Assembly: GCF_002843565.1 (NCBI RefSeq)
Contig: NZ_CP025257.1
Coordinates: forward strand, 744,001 to 808,000
Direction: 5' to 3'
DNA: 64,000 bases
DNA from: Mesoplasma syrphidae
Lineage (GTDB): Bacteria; Bacillota_I; Bacilli_A; Mycoplasmatales; Mycoplasmataceae
In this document: positions 1 through 9,705 of the stretch, piece after piece
Layout: the number at the start of each line of letters is the position of its first letter
Numbering within the stretch: position 1 is the first letter of the stretch
Translations under genes and position numbers: made by a program
Notes under the pieces: model-generated
The model's input: only the letters and a program-made list of their open reading frames with translations
The model's database searches: none
Told to the model about the DNA's origin: nothing

Positions 1-69
1 AATGTTGTAGCTCATATAAATATCTTTTTCACTACCATTGGCCTTTCAGTATAATATATATATTTTTTC

Positions 70-123
70 AAAAAAAAAAAAAAAAAGCAAGTAGTTTTAG
101 CTAAAAAAGCCAAAACTACTTGC
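70..123 (-). terminator. Rho-independent terminator of the tRNA cluster
   Basis: Reading the minus strand, a stem of about 15 bp (87-101 against 109-123) is followed by an uninterrupted run of about 17 T. It ends the transcript of the tRNA cluster that lies to its right. Confidence 0.85.
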
Positions 124-253
124 ATACCAACTAATATCTATTGTCTAAAGTAATTATTTACCCTATTTCTTTAAAAATACAACATAATGGTTTGTTTTTA
201 AAATTCAAATTGTTAAATAAAAAGTGACCTCAGTCACTAATTTTATATTTCAA

Positions 254-329
254 TGGTGGTCGTGGACGGAGTTGAACCGCCGACACGCAGAGCTTCAATC
301 TGCTGCTCTACCAACTGAGCTACACGACC
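254..329 (-). tRNA. tRNA-Phe (GAA)
   Basis: Full cloverleaf on the minus strand with a 7-bp acceptor stem, TTC arm and encoded CCA. The anticodon loop TTGAAGC gives GAA. It is the last gene of the ten-tRNA cluster. Confidence 0.95.
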
Positions 330-334
330 ATTAA

Positions 335-411
335 TGGCGACCCCAACGAGACTCGAACTCGTGATCTCCTCCGTGACAGGGAGGCGCGATAACCAACTTC
401 GCTATGGGGCC
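335..411 (-). tRNA. tRNA-Asp (GTC)
   Basis: Cloverleaf with anticodon loop CTGTCAC inside a CCTCC/GGAGG stem. CCA is encoded. It is 5 nt from tRNA-Phe, so the two are surely cotranscribed. Confidence 0.95.
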
Positions 412-414
412 AAA

Positions 415-490
<76 letters not shown>

Positions 491-511
491 TTACCTTGTT
501 TGTTTTTAAAA

Positions 512-604
512 TGGCGGAAGATGAGGGATTCGAACCCCCGCTCGGGTTTCCCCGACTCTCGGTTTTCAAGACCGATCCCTTCAGCCGGACTTGGGTAATC
601 TTCC
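512..604 (-). tRNA. tRNA-Ser (TGA)
   Basis: A class II tRNA of 93 nt with a long variable arm. The anticodon loop CTTGAAA gives TGA. CCA is encoded. Confidence 0.95.
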
Positions 605-654
605 GTGATTATTTTGTCCGGTATCCACATCACCAACATTTTTAATTTCAATGA

Positions 655-731
655 TGGTGGACCTTATTGGACTTGAACCAATGACCGTCCGGTTATGAGC
701 CGGATGCTCTAACCAACTGAGCTAAAGGTCC
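655..731 (-). tRNA. tRNA-Ile2 (CAT, presumed lysidine-modified)
   Basis: The CAT anticodon could suggest Met. However, the acceptor and D-arm (GGACCTTTAGCTCAG) match the Ile(CAU) tRNA of Bacillus and Mycoplasma as I remember them, and a true elongator Met lies beside it. C34 would be converted to lysidine by TilS to read AUA. Confidence 0.85.
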
Positions 732-741
732 TTATAAATAA

Positions 742-818
742 TGGTAGCGGGACCGAGACTTGAACTCGGGACCTTTCGGGTATGAACCGAACGCTCTAAC
801 CAACTGAGCTATCCCGCC
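742..818 (-). tRNA. elongator tRNA-Met (CAT)
   Basis: Cloverleaf with anticodon loop TTCATAC and a fully paired acceptor stem starting GGCGGGA. The loop matches elongator Met of Gram-positive bacteria. Confidence 0.9.
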
Positions 819-835
819 AAAAATAATAATAAAAA

Positions 836-911
836 TGGTGGACCCTAACGGGATCGAACCGTCGACCCCCTGCGTGCAAGGCAGGTGCTCTCCCAGCTGA
901 GCTAAGGGCCC
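836..911 (-). tRNA. tRNA-Ala (TGC)
   Basis: Cloverleaf with anticodon loop CTTGCAC in a CCTGC/GCAGG stem. CCA is encoded. Confidence 0.95.
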
Positions 912-918
912 ATTTAAA

Positions 919-995
919 TGGTCGGGAAGACAGGATTCGAACCTGCGACCCTTCGGTCCCAAACCGAATGCTCTACCAAGCTGAGCCACTTCCCG
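919..995 (-). tRNA. tRNA-Pro (TGG)
   Basis: Cloverleaf with anticodon loop TTTGGGA and acceptor CGGGAAG. CCA is encoded. It lies 7 nt from tRNA-Ala. Confidence 0.95.
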
Positions 996-1064
996 ATAAC
1001 AATGGTGTTATCATAAATATTTAAATCTTCAATAACAACATCAATTGGCGTTTCTAATAAAAAG

Positions 1065-1141
1065 TGGTGCGCCCGAAGGGACTCGAACCCCTAACCTTTT
1101 GATCCGTAGTCAAACGATCTATCCAATTGATCTACGGGCGC
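1065..1141 (-). tRNA. tRNA-Arg (ACG)
   Basis: Cloverleaf with anticodon loop CTACGGA, giving ACG (A34 normally becomes inosine). It is the first gene of the main nine-tRNA run, which reads Arg-Pro-Ala-Met-Ile-Ser-fMet-Asp-Phe on the minus strand. Confidence 0.95.
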
Positions 1142-1269
1142 GTGTATAATAAATGCCTTCATTGTTATTGGTCACCAAAGCCATTATTAGCGACTTTTAT
1201 ATTATAGCAAAACATTTGAATTAAATACAATAGTTTTTTACAAATTAATTAAAAAATATTAATGATTTT

Positions 1270-1296
1270 AAAAACAAAAATAGCACCGTAATGCTA
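1270..1296 (-). terminator. terminator after tRNA-Cys
   Basis: A short TAGCA/TGCTA hairpin at 1281-1296 is followed on the minus strand by a T-rich run. It separates tRNA-Cys from the nine-tRNA run. Confidence 0.6.
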
Positions 1297-1313
1297 TCTA
1301 TATTTTAACAAAT

Positions 1314-1388
1314 TGGAGGCACCAATCGGATTCGAACCGACGATCAGGGTGTTGCAGACCCACGCCTTAGCCACTTGGCCATGGTGCC
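1314..1388 (-). tRNA. tRNA-Cys (GCA)
   Basis: A 75-nt cloverleaf with anticodon loop CTGCAAC and encoded CCA. It has its own terminator, so it is probably transcribed separately from the other tRNAs. Confidence 0.95.
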
Positions 1389-1930
1389 ATATAATGTACT
1401 TTATAAGTATAAATAAATATTACTCATATTCCAAGTGTCTTAACCAAAAAACTTATATCCACGCTATTTTTACAAATTATTACGCTTGAATATTTTATAA
1501 TTAATTAAGAAGTGCAGTAATTTTTAATTTATTATCTATTGAAGCAAAACAAGGTTTTCTTATTTTTAAAGTACTTAAGAAAATTGACAAAAATTTTTAA
1601 AAAGTGTTTCGCCCATCTTCAATTAATATTCGTACATGAATTACAGCAGATTTTCGGCTTTTTAGCATAATAATATTTGCAAATTTGTGAGGTATTTTAG
1701 TATTTTATTGATTCCCATATTACATATTAAAATTTACTAAAAATTTAAGTATTTTTTAAAAATTAATGTAACTGTAATTTAACACAAGTTTTGAAAAATT
1801 GACAAAATAAAAACTAAATTAACACCCAACAAAATTTGCTAAACTATTTAACTTTAGTCTTTTTAATTCAAAGTATATTATTTAATCGCTCATTATATTA
1901 TATATAAGTTATCTTGAATTGTATTATGAA
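1389..1930. other. AT-rich intergenic stretch
   Basis: About 540 bases with no open frame that has a Shine-Dalgarno sequence on either strand, no tRNA-like fold and no direct repeat. It must hold the promoter of tRNA-Cys near its left edge. I see nothing else in it. Confidence 0.5.
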
Positions 1931-1970
1931 TATAAAAAAATTATGATTAGATAATCATAATTTTTTTATA
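1931..1970. terminator. bidirectional terminator after the surface-protein cluster
   Basis: Near-perfect palindrome with 18-bp arms ending in seven A and seven T and a 4-nt loop. It lies 9 nt past the stop codon of the large surface protein. Confidence 0.8.
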
Positions 1971-1979
1971 TTCATAGAG

Positions 1980-4900
1980 CTATATTTTTAACGTTATATT
2001 AGAATCTCTAATTCCAATATAATTGTCGCCAATGAAATATAACTCACCCATTACATTTTCAAATGAATTAAAGTTTTTGTTAACTGCAAAAGTTGCGCTT
2101 TGAACTTTTGAGAGTGCATCACCTTTTATCTGATAAATATTAGCAGAGTTTTCTGTGCTAAAAAATAGATTATTACCCAATTGAACAAATTTTGTAGCAG
2201 GTACATTAATTTTATTTATAATTGGTGAGTTGCTTACTTCTTTCGCTGAACTAGCACCATTAACAATTGATCTAACACCATCATTTCCTATACCAGTTGA
2301 GTAAAAAGTGACATCTTTAAATGTTTCGCTTACTGCAAACTGTTTTCTAATAGAACCAAAATTTTGACTAGTTATATTTCTAATAGTTCCTGTGTTTGGT
2401 GAGTTATTTTTGTCCTCATAAAACATTGGATATGTGTCGGTATTTATTGTATTAAATCAAATAGCATCTTCGGTAGCTAACATATTGTAGATAGTTCTTG
2501 TATAACTACCCCCTCAACTTTTTTCTTGAACCTTATTTGTTGAATCAATTGTATAAGCTTTTCTATTTAAACTTAAAAAGTATAACTTGTTATTGAATAT
2601 CTGCATACTTACAATCTTGTTATTACTTGTCCCTTGATCAAGAGCTTTTATCTCATTGTCCTTATCCATTGAGTACACTTTTCCATTTGCTGCTCCAATG
2701 TAAATTTTATTGTTATATACTTTTGCAATGTTTGTTGTTTCGCTCAATGTGCCGATTTCTTTATATTCTCGGTTTGAATTATAAGTATGAATGACCGTTT
2801 TTCCATCCTCATTTGAAAAGATATAAAGCTGATTATTGTATGATACGGAAAAATCATTTTTTACATCTGTTGTCTGAATGTCTTTATATTCATAATTTAT
2901 ATTTGTAGCAATTTGGAAAGAATTTTTTTGGTTACTTAAAAGTTCAAAACCTGGCTTAGTTTCAAATACAATTTCAAAATTTGTTTCACTTTCCTCATTA
3001 ATTTTAATGTCAGTTATTTTGTACATTGGATCATCAATTTTCATTAAGAAATCAAAGAATATGCTTCGGCCTTTAAAACTTTGTTCGCCTATTTTTGATT
3101 TTACAGAGTTAGAAACAGTGTCAGTTCCAATACGTTTTACATAACTCTTATCAACAGTGAAACTATTTAAGTTTCCCTTTAAAAGAGCATATCCATTTGC
3201 TGTATCGAATGTCACTGCAAATGTTTTTGTAACAGCTGCTTTTGAGTAAGTCGCTTTGAGATTTTCGATTCCCTTATACTTAAATTCTGTTTCAATTGCT
3301 GCGACAATTTGTTCAGCTGTTTCGTAGCTTTTGTTGGCCAAATAATCTTTTAAACTTGTTTCAATTTTTGAAGTTTCCAACAAAATCGCATATTCTTTTT
3401 CAATAACAAATTTGTTCTCGCTGCCCTTTTCAGTTGTATAGCCAGTTTCAGTTTCAATTGTGACTAAAAATTGCTTGTTTATTGATGACGTTGATTCAAT
3501 TACAGTAAACTTTTTAATTCCCGTATATTTAAATTCTGTTTCAATTTTATTAACTATTGCATTTGAAGTTTCAAATTGAAAACCACTTAAGTAGTTATCC
3601 AGATCTGCCTTAATTTTTGCAATTTCTAATATAACAGCATATTCTTTTTCAACTGTAATTTCTTTCAAATTATTTTTATTCATTTGGTATCCGGCTGTTG
3701 TATCAAAAGTTACTGTTAAACTTTTTGCAACCGCACTACGAGAATTTGTAACTTTAAAATTTTCAAGTCCTTGATATACAAATCTTGTCTCAATTTCATT
3801 TATAATGTCGACTTCTCTTTCAAAGTTAAGTTGATTCAAATGATCTTGTAATTTTGCTTGTACATCTGCTGTATTAATTATTTTTGCATAATTTTGATTT
3901 ACTTCAATTTCAGCTATATTTTTCATATCACTAAACAAATACCCTTCATCAGCTGTTAGTTGTACTTTGAATGTAGCATTAATAACTGATTTACTATTTG
4001 AAACTTCTTTTACTTCAATTTGCTTGACACCTGTTATACTTGTAAGCTGAATTTGCTCAATAACTTCTTCAGGCGTTTCATAAAATTCTTTTAGTTTAAG
4101 ATTTGAAATAAGTTCTGCTTCAGCATTTTTTAAATCAATTAATTGAGCATAACTAAAGGTACTGTAAAATGTTGGTTCTTCATTATCATTTAACTTATAG
4201 TCAAAATCAAGATCAAAAGTGATTTTAAAAGTATTTGCTGTCAATTCTCTTTGATGTATTTTAGAAACTTCTGCTCTAATATTTTTAATTCCACTATATT
4301 CGAATTTTTTGATCACACTAATCACTTCTTCTGAACTGCTCAAATGTCCTTTAGATTTTACAAATATATTTAAGCTGCTTTCAATATTTGCTAGGCTAAT
4401 TACAGTTCTTTCATCAATCGAAGCTGTAATTTTATATGTCTTATCCTCAGTTTTACCGTCTTTTCACTTATAGTCATCCTCAATTGAAACTGTGACTGCA
4501 AAAATAACATCGCCATATATTGTTTTTGATTCGCCTTCGTAAACGGATTTAATATTCTTAACTCCAAGTGCTTTTGCGGAATTTTCAATTGCTTGTTGAG
4601 CATTAGCAACAGAATTAAAAGTTTCCGCTACACTTTTTTGAAGGTTATTATAAACTTCTTCAGAATCTACATAATCTCTACTATCAATTTGAACTACAAC
4701 GCTTATTTTAATCATGCTCGTGTCTGATGCTCATTTATATCCATCCATGGCTATAATTGTTAGCTCATATTTTTGCTTATAAACTTTATCAGATTCCACA
4801 GAAATTTTTTCTTCAGGAACAATATTCGTAATCAAAGTGTCACTAGTTCTACTTTTATTGTATTTTAAAATATGTTTTTTGGCTTCAAGAGGACTTTTGA

Positions 4901-5375
4901 AAAAGTCTTGTTCTTTGGTTATATATTCGTTTAAATTTTTTTCATAATCTTTTTCATTAATCAGATGGCGATTATCAACGTAAGTAGTTAGTGTAAAAGT
5001 TTGTTCATAACCAGGAACATCTCAAGTTGTTGTTATTTTATCAACCAAACTTAGTTTTACATCAAATGCTACATAGTTGTTAATAATAGATGAATTGCTA
5101 AAAATTGGATTAACAGATTCAACAATAACCGTATTGATCATTGCCAGTTTTGGAAAGTCAGTGATTGCTTTAATTGCCTGATCTATATTCGCATAACTTT
5201 TAGTGTCATTGAAATTTTCAATAAACTGATTTCGAATATCTGTAAAACTGACTTTTTGAAGTTGTTTCTCAGTAGATGTACCTTCATTTTGCTGTTCCAT
5301 CTGTGTGCTAAACAAACTTAGTGATGCCGGGGCGATAATAATACTCGAATATAAAATTTTTAATATATATTTCAC
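1980..5375 (-). CDS. large repeat-containing surface protein (1131 aa)
   Basis: GTG start behind an AAAAGGA ribosome site, TAG stop, with several UGA(Trp) codons and no TAA/TAG between. The N-terminus has a short basic start and one hydrophobic segment (about residues 4-20), a signal or anchor without a lipobox Cys. From about residue 345 to 790 there are at least five tandem modules of about 85 residues. Each has a helix-forming part (pattern like IETxFxYxGIxN) followed by beta-type sequence ending in a GY motif. The last 250 residues contain short repeated NN(K/Q)LY(I/F) strands like beta-propeller blades. It is the last and longest of four related genes in one cluster. No named family recognised; adhesin or other surface role is an inference from architecture only. 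Confidence 0.85.
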
Positions 5376-5390
5376 TTTATTTTTTCCTTT

Positions 5391-7001
5391 TTACTTTGAT
5401 AAAAGCTTTGTAATATCAATTTGATTTCCAGTTTGCGTACCCTCAGTTCATTTAAATTCATCTCGCAATTTAAATGAAACTGAAAGAATAACTTCCAACT
5501 CTTTTTCAAAGTCGCCTTCTATATTAATACTATTTTCTACTAAATCTAATTGCTCTTTAAATTTAGAATTTTCTAAATATGTTTTAACTTTTGCTTCAAT
5601 GTCATTATTATTTTCAATGTTACTCATCTCGTTCATATATGTTGAAAACTCTTCCAATAAAGCTGTCGGATTCACACTCTTATTAATAAAAGTTATATTG
5701 TTGATTTCAAAAGAGGCAGTATTTGATGTTCCATTAATAAGTTCTGGCTCGGCATTAGTTCACTTATTCATTTGGTTCAATATAACGAACATTTTTAGAG
5801 TATTGGTTTTTTCATCATATTCCAAAGTTGTAATTATTGCACCTTTATCATCAAAATTTAAATTTTTGTTAATGTCATTGTATAGTTCTGGAGCAGACTC
5901 ATACTGCTTATTACTATTAAGTATGAAATCATTTATTTGTTTTTGAATTTCTTTGTAAGATGTCTCAACTCGATTATCAATTTTGACTGAATTTAGCTTG
6001 AACTCCTTATTTCCATTATCATCAGGTTCTCCCAATCATCTATATTTTTTAGCATCTATTGTTGCTTCAATTGTTGAATCAATTAATGCTATCGGAACAG
6101 AAGTATTATTGTCAGAGTTTTCCTTTAACAAATAGCTAATTCCATTATTGTTTAAAGATTTATGAGCAGCGATTTCTTTTTTAAACTCATCAACTGAATT
6201 GTACTGTCCTTCAAGAAATTTCACTTTGATTTCTTCAACTTCTTTAGAAAAATCAATATCTTCTCTACCGTCAACTCGTTGTTCAATTTCTAATACTTTT
6301 ACGGCTCCATTTTTAGTATCTTCTCATTTAAAGTCATCTTTTAAAGAAACACTAATACTAAAATTAACTACTTCATTTACTGGCAGATTTATATCTTGCT
6401 CGTTTAAGTCACCACTCACAATTTTATTTATAATGATGTCTTTTGAAGGCAAAATATCATTTGTTGAGTTAGCAATTCTCAAAAGTGTTTTTTTAACATC
6501 CAATACTGTTTTAGGTCCACTTTTCGCAAAGCTATTTTGCAAATATAAACTAATTGTTTCCTTAACCTCAGATTCTGTATAAACATTTCTTTCATCAACT
6601 TTTACTGCTGTTGTAAATTTTATTGTTGATTTTTCATCATTTTCTCAAGAGCTTTCGCTTATGGGAGTGACGTTAATGTCAAAAATGTAATAACCATTCG
6701 CTTTTGAGTTTTCCTTAATTGTGGTTTCGTTAATTTGAGCTTCTACCTTCATGAAATTATTGCTAAGATTTTCAAAGGCACTTTTGGCTAAATCAAAACT
6801 GTTGTATGTCATATTTGATAAATTGTTAATTTGTTTTTTAACTTCTGAAAATGTCAATGTGTTTTTTTCATTTGCTTTTGATATTTCACTTTGCTCATTA
6901 TTATTTTGCAAAATGTCAATTTTTTTTGCTACTTTTGGAGCTGCGATTGCTGTTCCTGCAACAATTGAAGCGGCCCCCATTAATGTTAATATTTTTTTCA
7001 T
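5391..7001 (-). CDS. repeat-containing surface protein (536 aa)
   Basis: ATG start behind AAAGGA, TAA stop, 15 nt before the next gene. Residues 5-22 form a hydrophobic, Ala-rich signal or anchor segment, followed by a Lys/Asn/Gln-rich linker. The rest is a series of modules, each closing with a motif like LxDDFKW or LRDEFKW in which Trp is usually UGA, then a short beta strand with IDxR. The same closing motif occurs in the neighbouring surface proteins, so the four genes are a tandem paralogous family. No catalytic motif seen. Presumed to be anchored in the membrane and exposed outside; function unknown. Confidence 0.85.
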
Positions 7002-7018
7002 TTTTATCCTTTATATAC

Positions 7019-8212
7019 TTAGTAAAACTGGTAATTCTTTTCCAATTCCACTTTGTTATTTTGCCCATTTTTTCATTTATATTCTTCACTTAAAGTAAAT
7101 CCTATTTGAATTGTATTTTCTTCATTAATCAAAACTGTAATTGATGAATGAACAAGATACTCTTTTTGATAAAGAGTCTGCTCTATTTCAAATATAGTTT
7201 GATCAGCTGACAATTTTTGATTTGTAATTTCATTTATTTCTTTGTCTAAACTTTCAAATGATACTGTAAAAGATTTTACGATTACTTCGATATTGAAAAT
7301 CTTTATTAGCTCATCAGGGTTGATATTTCACTTGTGATTTTTGTCTAATATAATTGACAGATTCATAAGGAATATTTCTTTATCTTGTTTTATGTTGTAT
7401 TCAACTTTTGTAACAAATGCCTTGTTATCAAATAAAGTTATATCGCTGAAGAACTTTATAGCTTCTTCAACAGATTCAAATTGTTTTTGATCAAATTTTT
7501 GTAACTCTTTTTCAATATCATCAACAGCAATTTCTTTACGATTATCAAACTTTATTAATAAATCAAAAACATAATTATCGTAGAGACCATCATCTCAAAC
7601 GTAGCGTTGTTTGTCTTTAATTGCAGCTTCAATCGTTACTAAAGATTCTTCTCTCTTTGTAGAGTTCTTGTTAACATGATATTTGTACGAAATTTTTTCA
7701 TCACTATTGTTTTTTAATAAAATGAAGTCATCAAATTTATTATCTTGCAAATCAAAGACAACATTATTGGTGTCTTGCTTAAAGCTTTCTAAAACTTCTT
7801 CCTTAAACATAACTTTTCGCTCATCGATTTTGATGCTAATACTAAAAGTCAATGTGTCATAAGGATTGTTTGTATCGTTTCACGCATAATAGTTATTTGG
7901 TGTTGCCTCTATTAGAACATCGTAGATTAAAATAGGCTCATCTTTTTGTGTAAACTTTTCTACAAATGTGTCACTATACTTTGCGTTTAATGAGGCTTCT
8001 TTTCAGTTACTTTTTTCAATATCGTATATTGGAGAATTCTTTCCGGTTTTTGCTTTATAAGTTTTTTTACCAAAACTATCTACCAATTTAATTTTAAAGT
8101 TTTCAATATTAATCTTTGTATCGGCTTGATTTTTTAGTCCATAAAAAATCACTAACCCATATACTCCAATGAAAATGAAAACTGCCAAAATACATAATTT
8201 CAAACTTTTCAT
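7019..8212 (-). CDS. repeat-containing surface protein (397 aa)
   Basis: ATG start with AAAGGA 8 nt upstream, TAA stop 17 nt before the next gene. Residues 4-27 form one strongly hydrophobic segment after MKS, followed by a polar extracellular-type domain. It carries the family module: a Y-x-W motif, a beta stretch FSISIKIDER, then a helical part. No TAA or TAG in frame, with UGA(Trp) codons at 7595 and 8003. Third of four paralogues. Function unknown. Confidence 0.85.
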
Positions 8213-8258
8213 TTTTGTTTCCTTTTTATATTAGTTATTTCTAATACAAATTAAATAA

Positions 8259-8456
8259 CTAAGCTTTCTTTTTGTTAAGAGATTTTTTTTCTTCTCTTTT
8301 GAAAATATATACATTTTTTGTATCGTGTTTTCTGTATTCTTTTTTAAAACATTTTCAGCATAGAACCATCTCTGTTTTTATATACAAATCTTCAGTTCCT
8401 ACGGATATATTAATTAGACCCACATTTTCTATTGAGCATTTAGAGCATTTCGGCAT
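8259..8456 (-). CDS. small zinc-ribbon-like protein (65 aa)
   Basis: ATG at 8456 behind AAAGGA, TAG stop at 8259; it overlaps the end of the upstream surface-protein gene by 17 nt in another frame. The protein begins MPKCSKC and has a second CWKC knuckle at residues 33-36 (Trp encoded by UGA). The CxxC-x25-CxxC spacing suits a zinc ribbon. The C-terminal 25 residues are very basic (Lys/Arg). This fills what would otherwise be a gap between two surface-protein genes. Family not recognised. A nucleic-acid-binding or metal-binding role is inference. Confidence 0.65.
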
Positions 8457-9507
8457 GTTTACTTTTTCCTTTTTCTATAATAATTTCAAAACTTTGGTTT
8501 GAAACTATATTATTTTCGTATTGATAATTTTCTTGTAGTTTTGGGATTACCTCAAAACTAAAAACTTCATTATTAGTTTCCAAATCTTTTATCCTAACTT
8601 CTGATACAGCTTCATTATTGTATCTACTACTTAGTCTCGTTTCCAAGTCATCAGCACTTAATATTGGCGACTCTGAATTTAAATATTCTATTAAGTTTTC
8701 TAGTTCATTTTTAATAATGCTAAAATGTATTTTTTTAAATATTTTAAAATCTTTGTTCTGATAGAAAATATAAGTTTTTATACTTTCAGAACTCTTATCT
8801 AGCCAATAATAATTTTTTTCTTTGAGCAAATTTACATATATTTCTTGATCATTTTTGAAGTATGATATTTCTCCAAATGATACTCCCGATGGTAAACTTA
8901 TTTGCGAAATTTTTCGAACGACTGTTTCTATTGAATCAAAGTATTGGTTATCTAAAACTTCTTTTATATTTTCAAAAACTAAGTCACTGTCAATTAATAC
9001 ATCTGTATTAAAAAAAACAAAAACTGAAAAACTTTTTTTTGCTGGAGAATTATCAGATCACTCGTAACCATTATTTAACTCAAAAATGGCTTCGTATTCC
9101 ACTAATTTATTGCTTACTTCATTTTGACTTTTTTTGAGAACTTCAAATTGCTTAATACTTTCATTTTCAGAAAATTTGCTTTCAAATTCTTTCAAAAAAT
9201 CTTCTTCGAAAATGTAAGTTTGATTGTTGAATGTACTAACTTCTTTTTCAAAATTAATAGCATCTACTATTTTGATTTGAACTTTTTTAGAGGCATTCAC
9301 TTGGTAAACAAAATATCCGGATATGGCAGCTATGCTAATACATAATAAAAATAGAATTGGTATAACGATTTTCCTTTTTCGAGTATTTATGAAATCGTTT
9401 TTAAGATATCAGGCCCTTATTTTTATTCTTTTATATCTGGTCCTAAAAAGTTTTAGCTTATGTTTTCACGCATTTTTTATGCGCTCGACACTATAATTTT
9501 TTTTCAT
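8440..9507 (-). CDS. membrane-anchored surface protein (about 355 aa)
   Basis: First gene of the surface cluster, TAA stop. The start is uncertain: ATG at 9507 gives MKKNYS and ATG at 9534 adds nine residues. An AGGAG lies between them, about 15 nt before 9507. A basic cytoplasmic tail of about 40 residues precedes one transmembrane segment (about residues 46-66), then an extracellular domain. That domain has the family motif GYEW followed by a beta strand and a second NYYW motif. The basic tail is longer than in its three paralogues. Function unknown. Confidence 0.75.
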
Positions 9508-9582
9508 AATTCATAAGCTAAACTCCTTTGCCATTAAAACTTTGTATTTTTTATAAAAAACAAGGTTCAAAATAGATGTTAA

Positions 9583-9630
9583 CAAAAAAAAAAAAAAAAC
9601 AAGTGTGTAGTAAAAATACTACTCCCTTGC
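9583..9630 (-). terminator. terminator of the pot operon
   Basis: On the minus strand an imperfect hairpin (CAAG plus AGTAGT/ACTACA core, 9600-9629) is followed by 17 consecutive T. It lies about 75 nt past the stop of potCD. Confidence 0.8.
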
Positions 9631-9705
9631 TTTTTTAAAAATTTTTTCGTGCTATAAAATGTTTAGCGGTTTTGTCTTTTAAAAAGACCATTGTTTAAAA
9701 AGTTT

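Noticed and set aside
655-731. Second elongator tRNA-Met
   Set aside because: The acceptor and D-arm match Ile2 tRNA with a CAT anticodon; a true elongator Met and an initiator are both present nearby.
1389-1930. Replication origin or CRISPR-like repeats in the AT-rich gap
   Set aside because: No cluster of DnaA boxes, no dnaA or dnaN nearby and no spaced direct repeats.
5599-9345. Plus-strand frames antisense to the surface-protein genes
   Set aside because: Low-complexity Phe/Leu-rich shadows of Lys/Asn/Glu-rich coding sequence, without ribosome sites.
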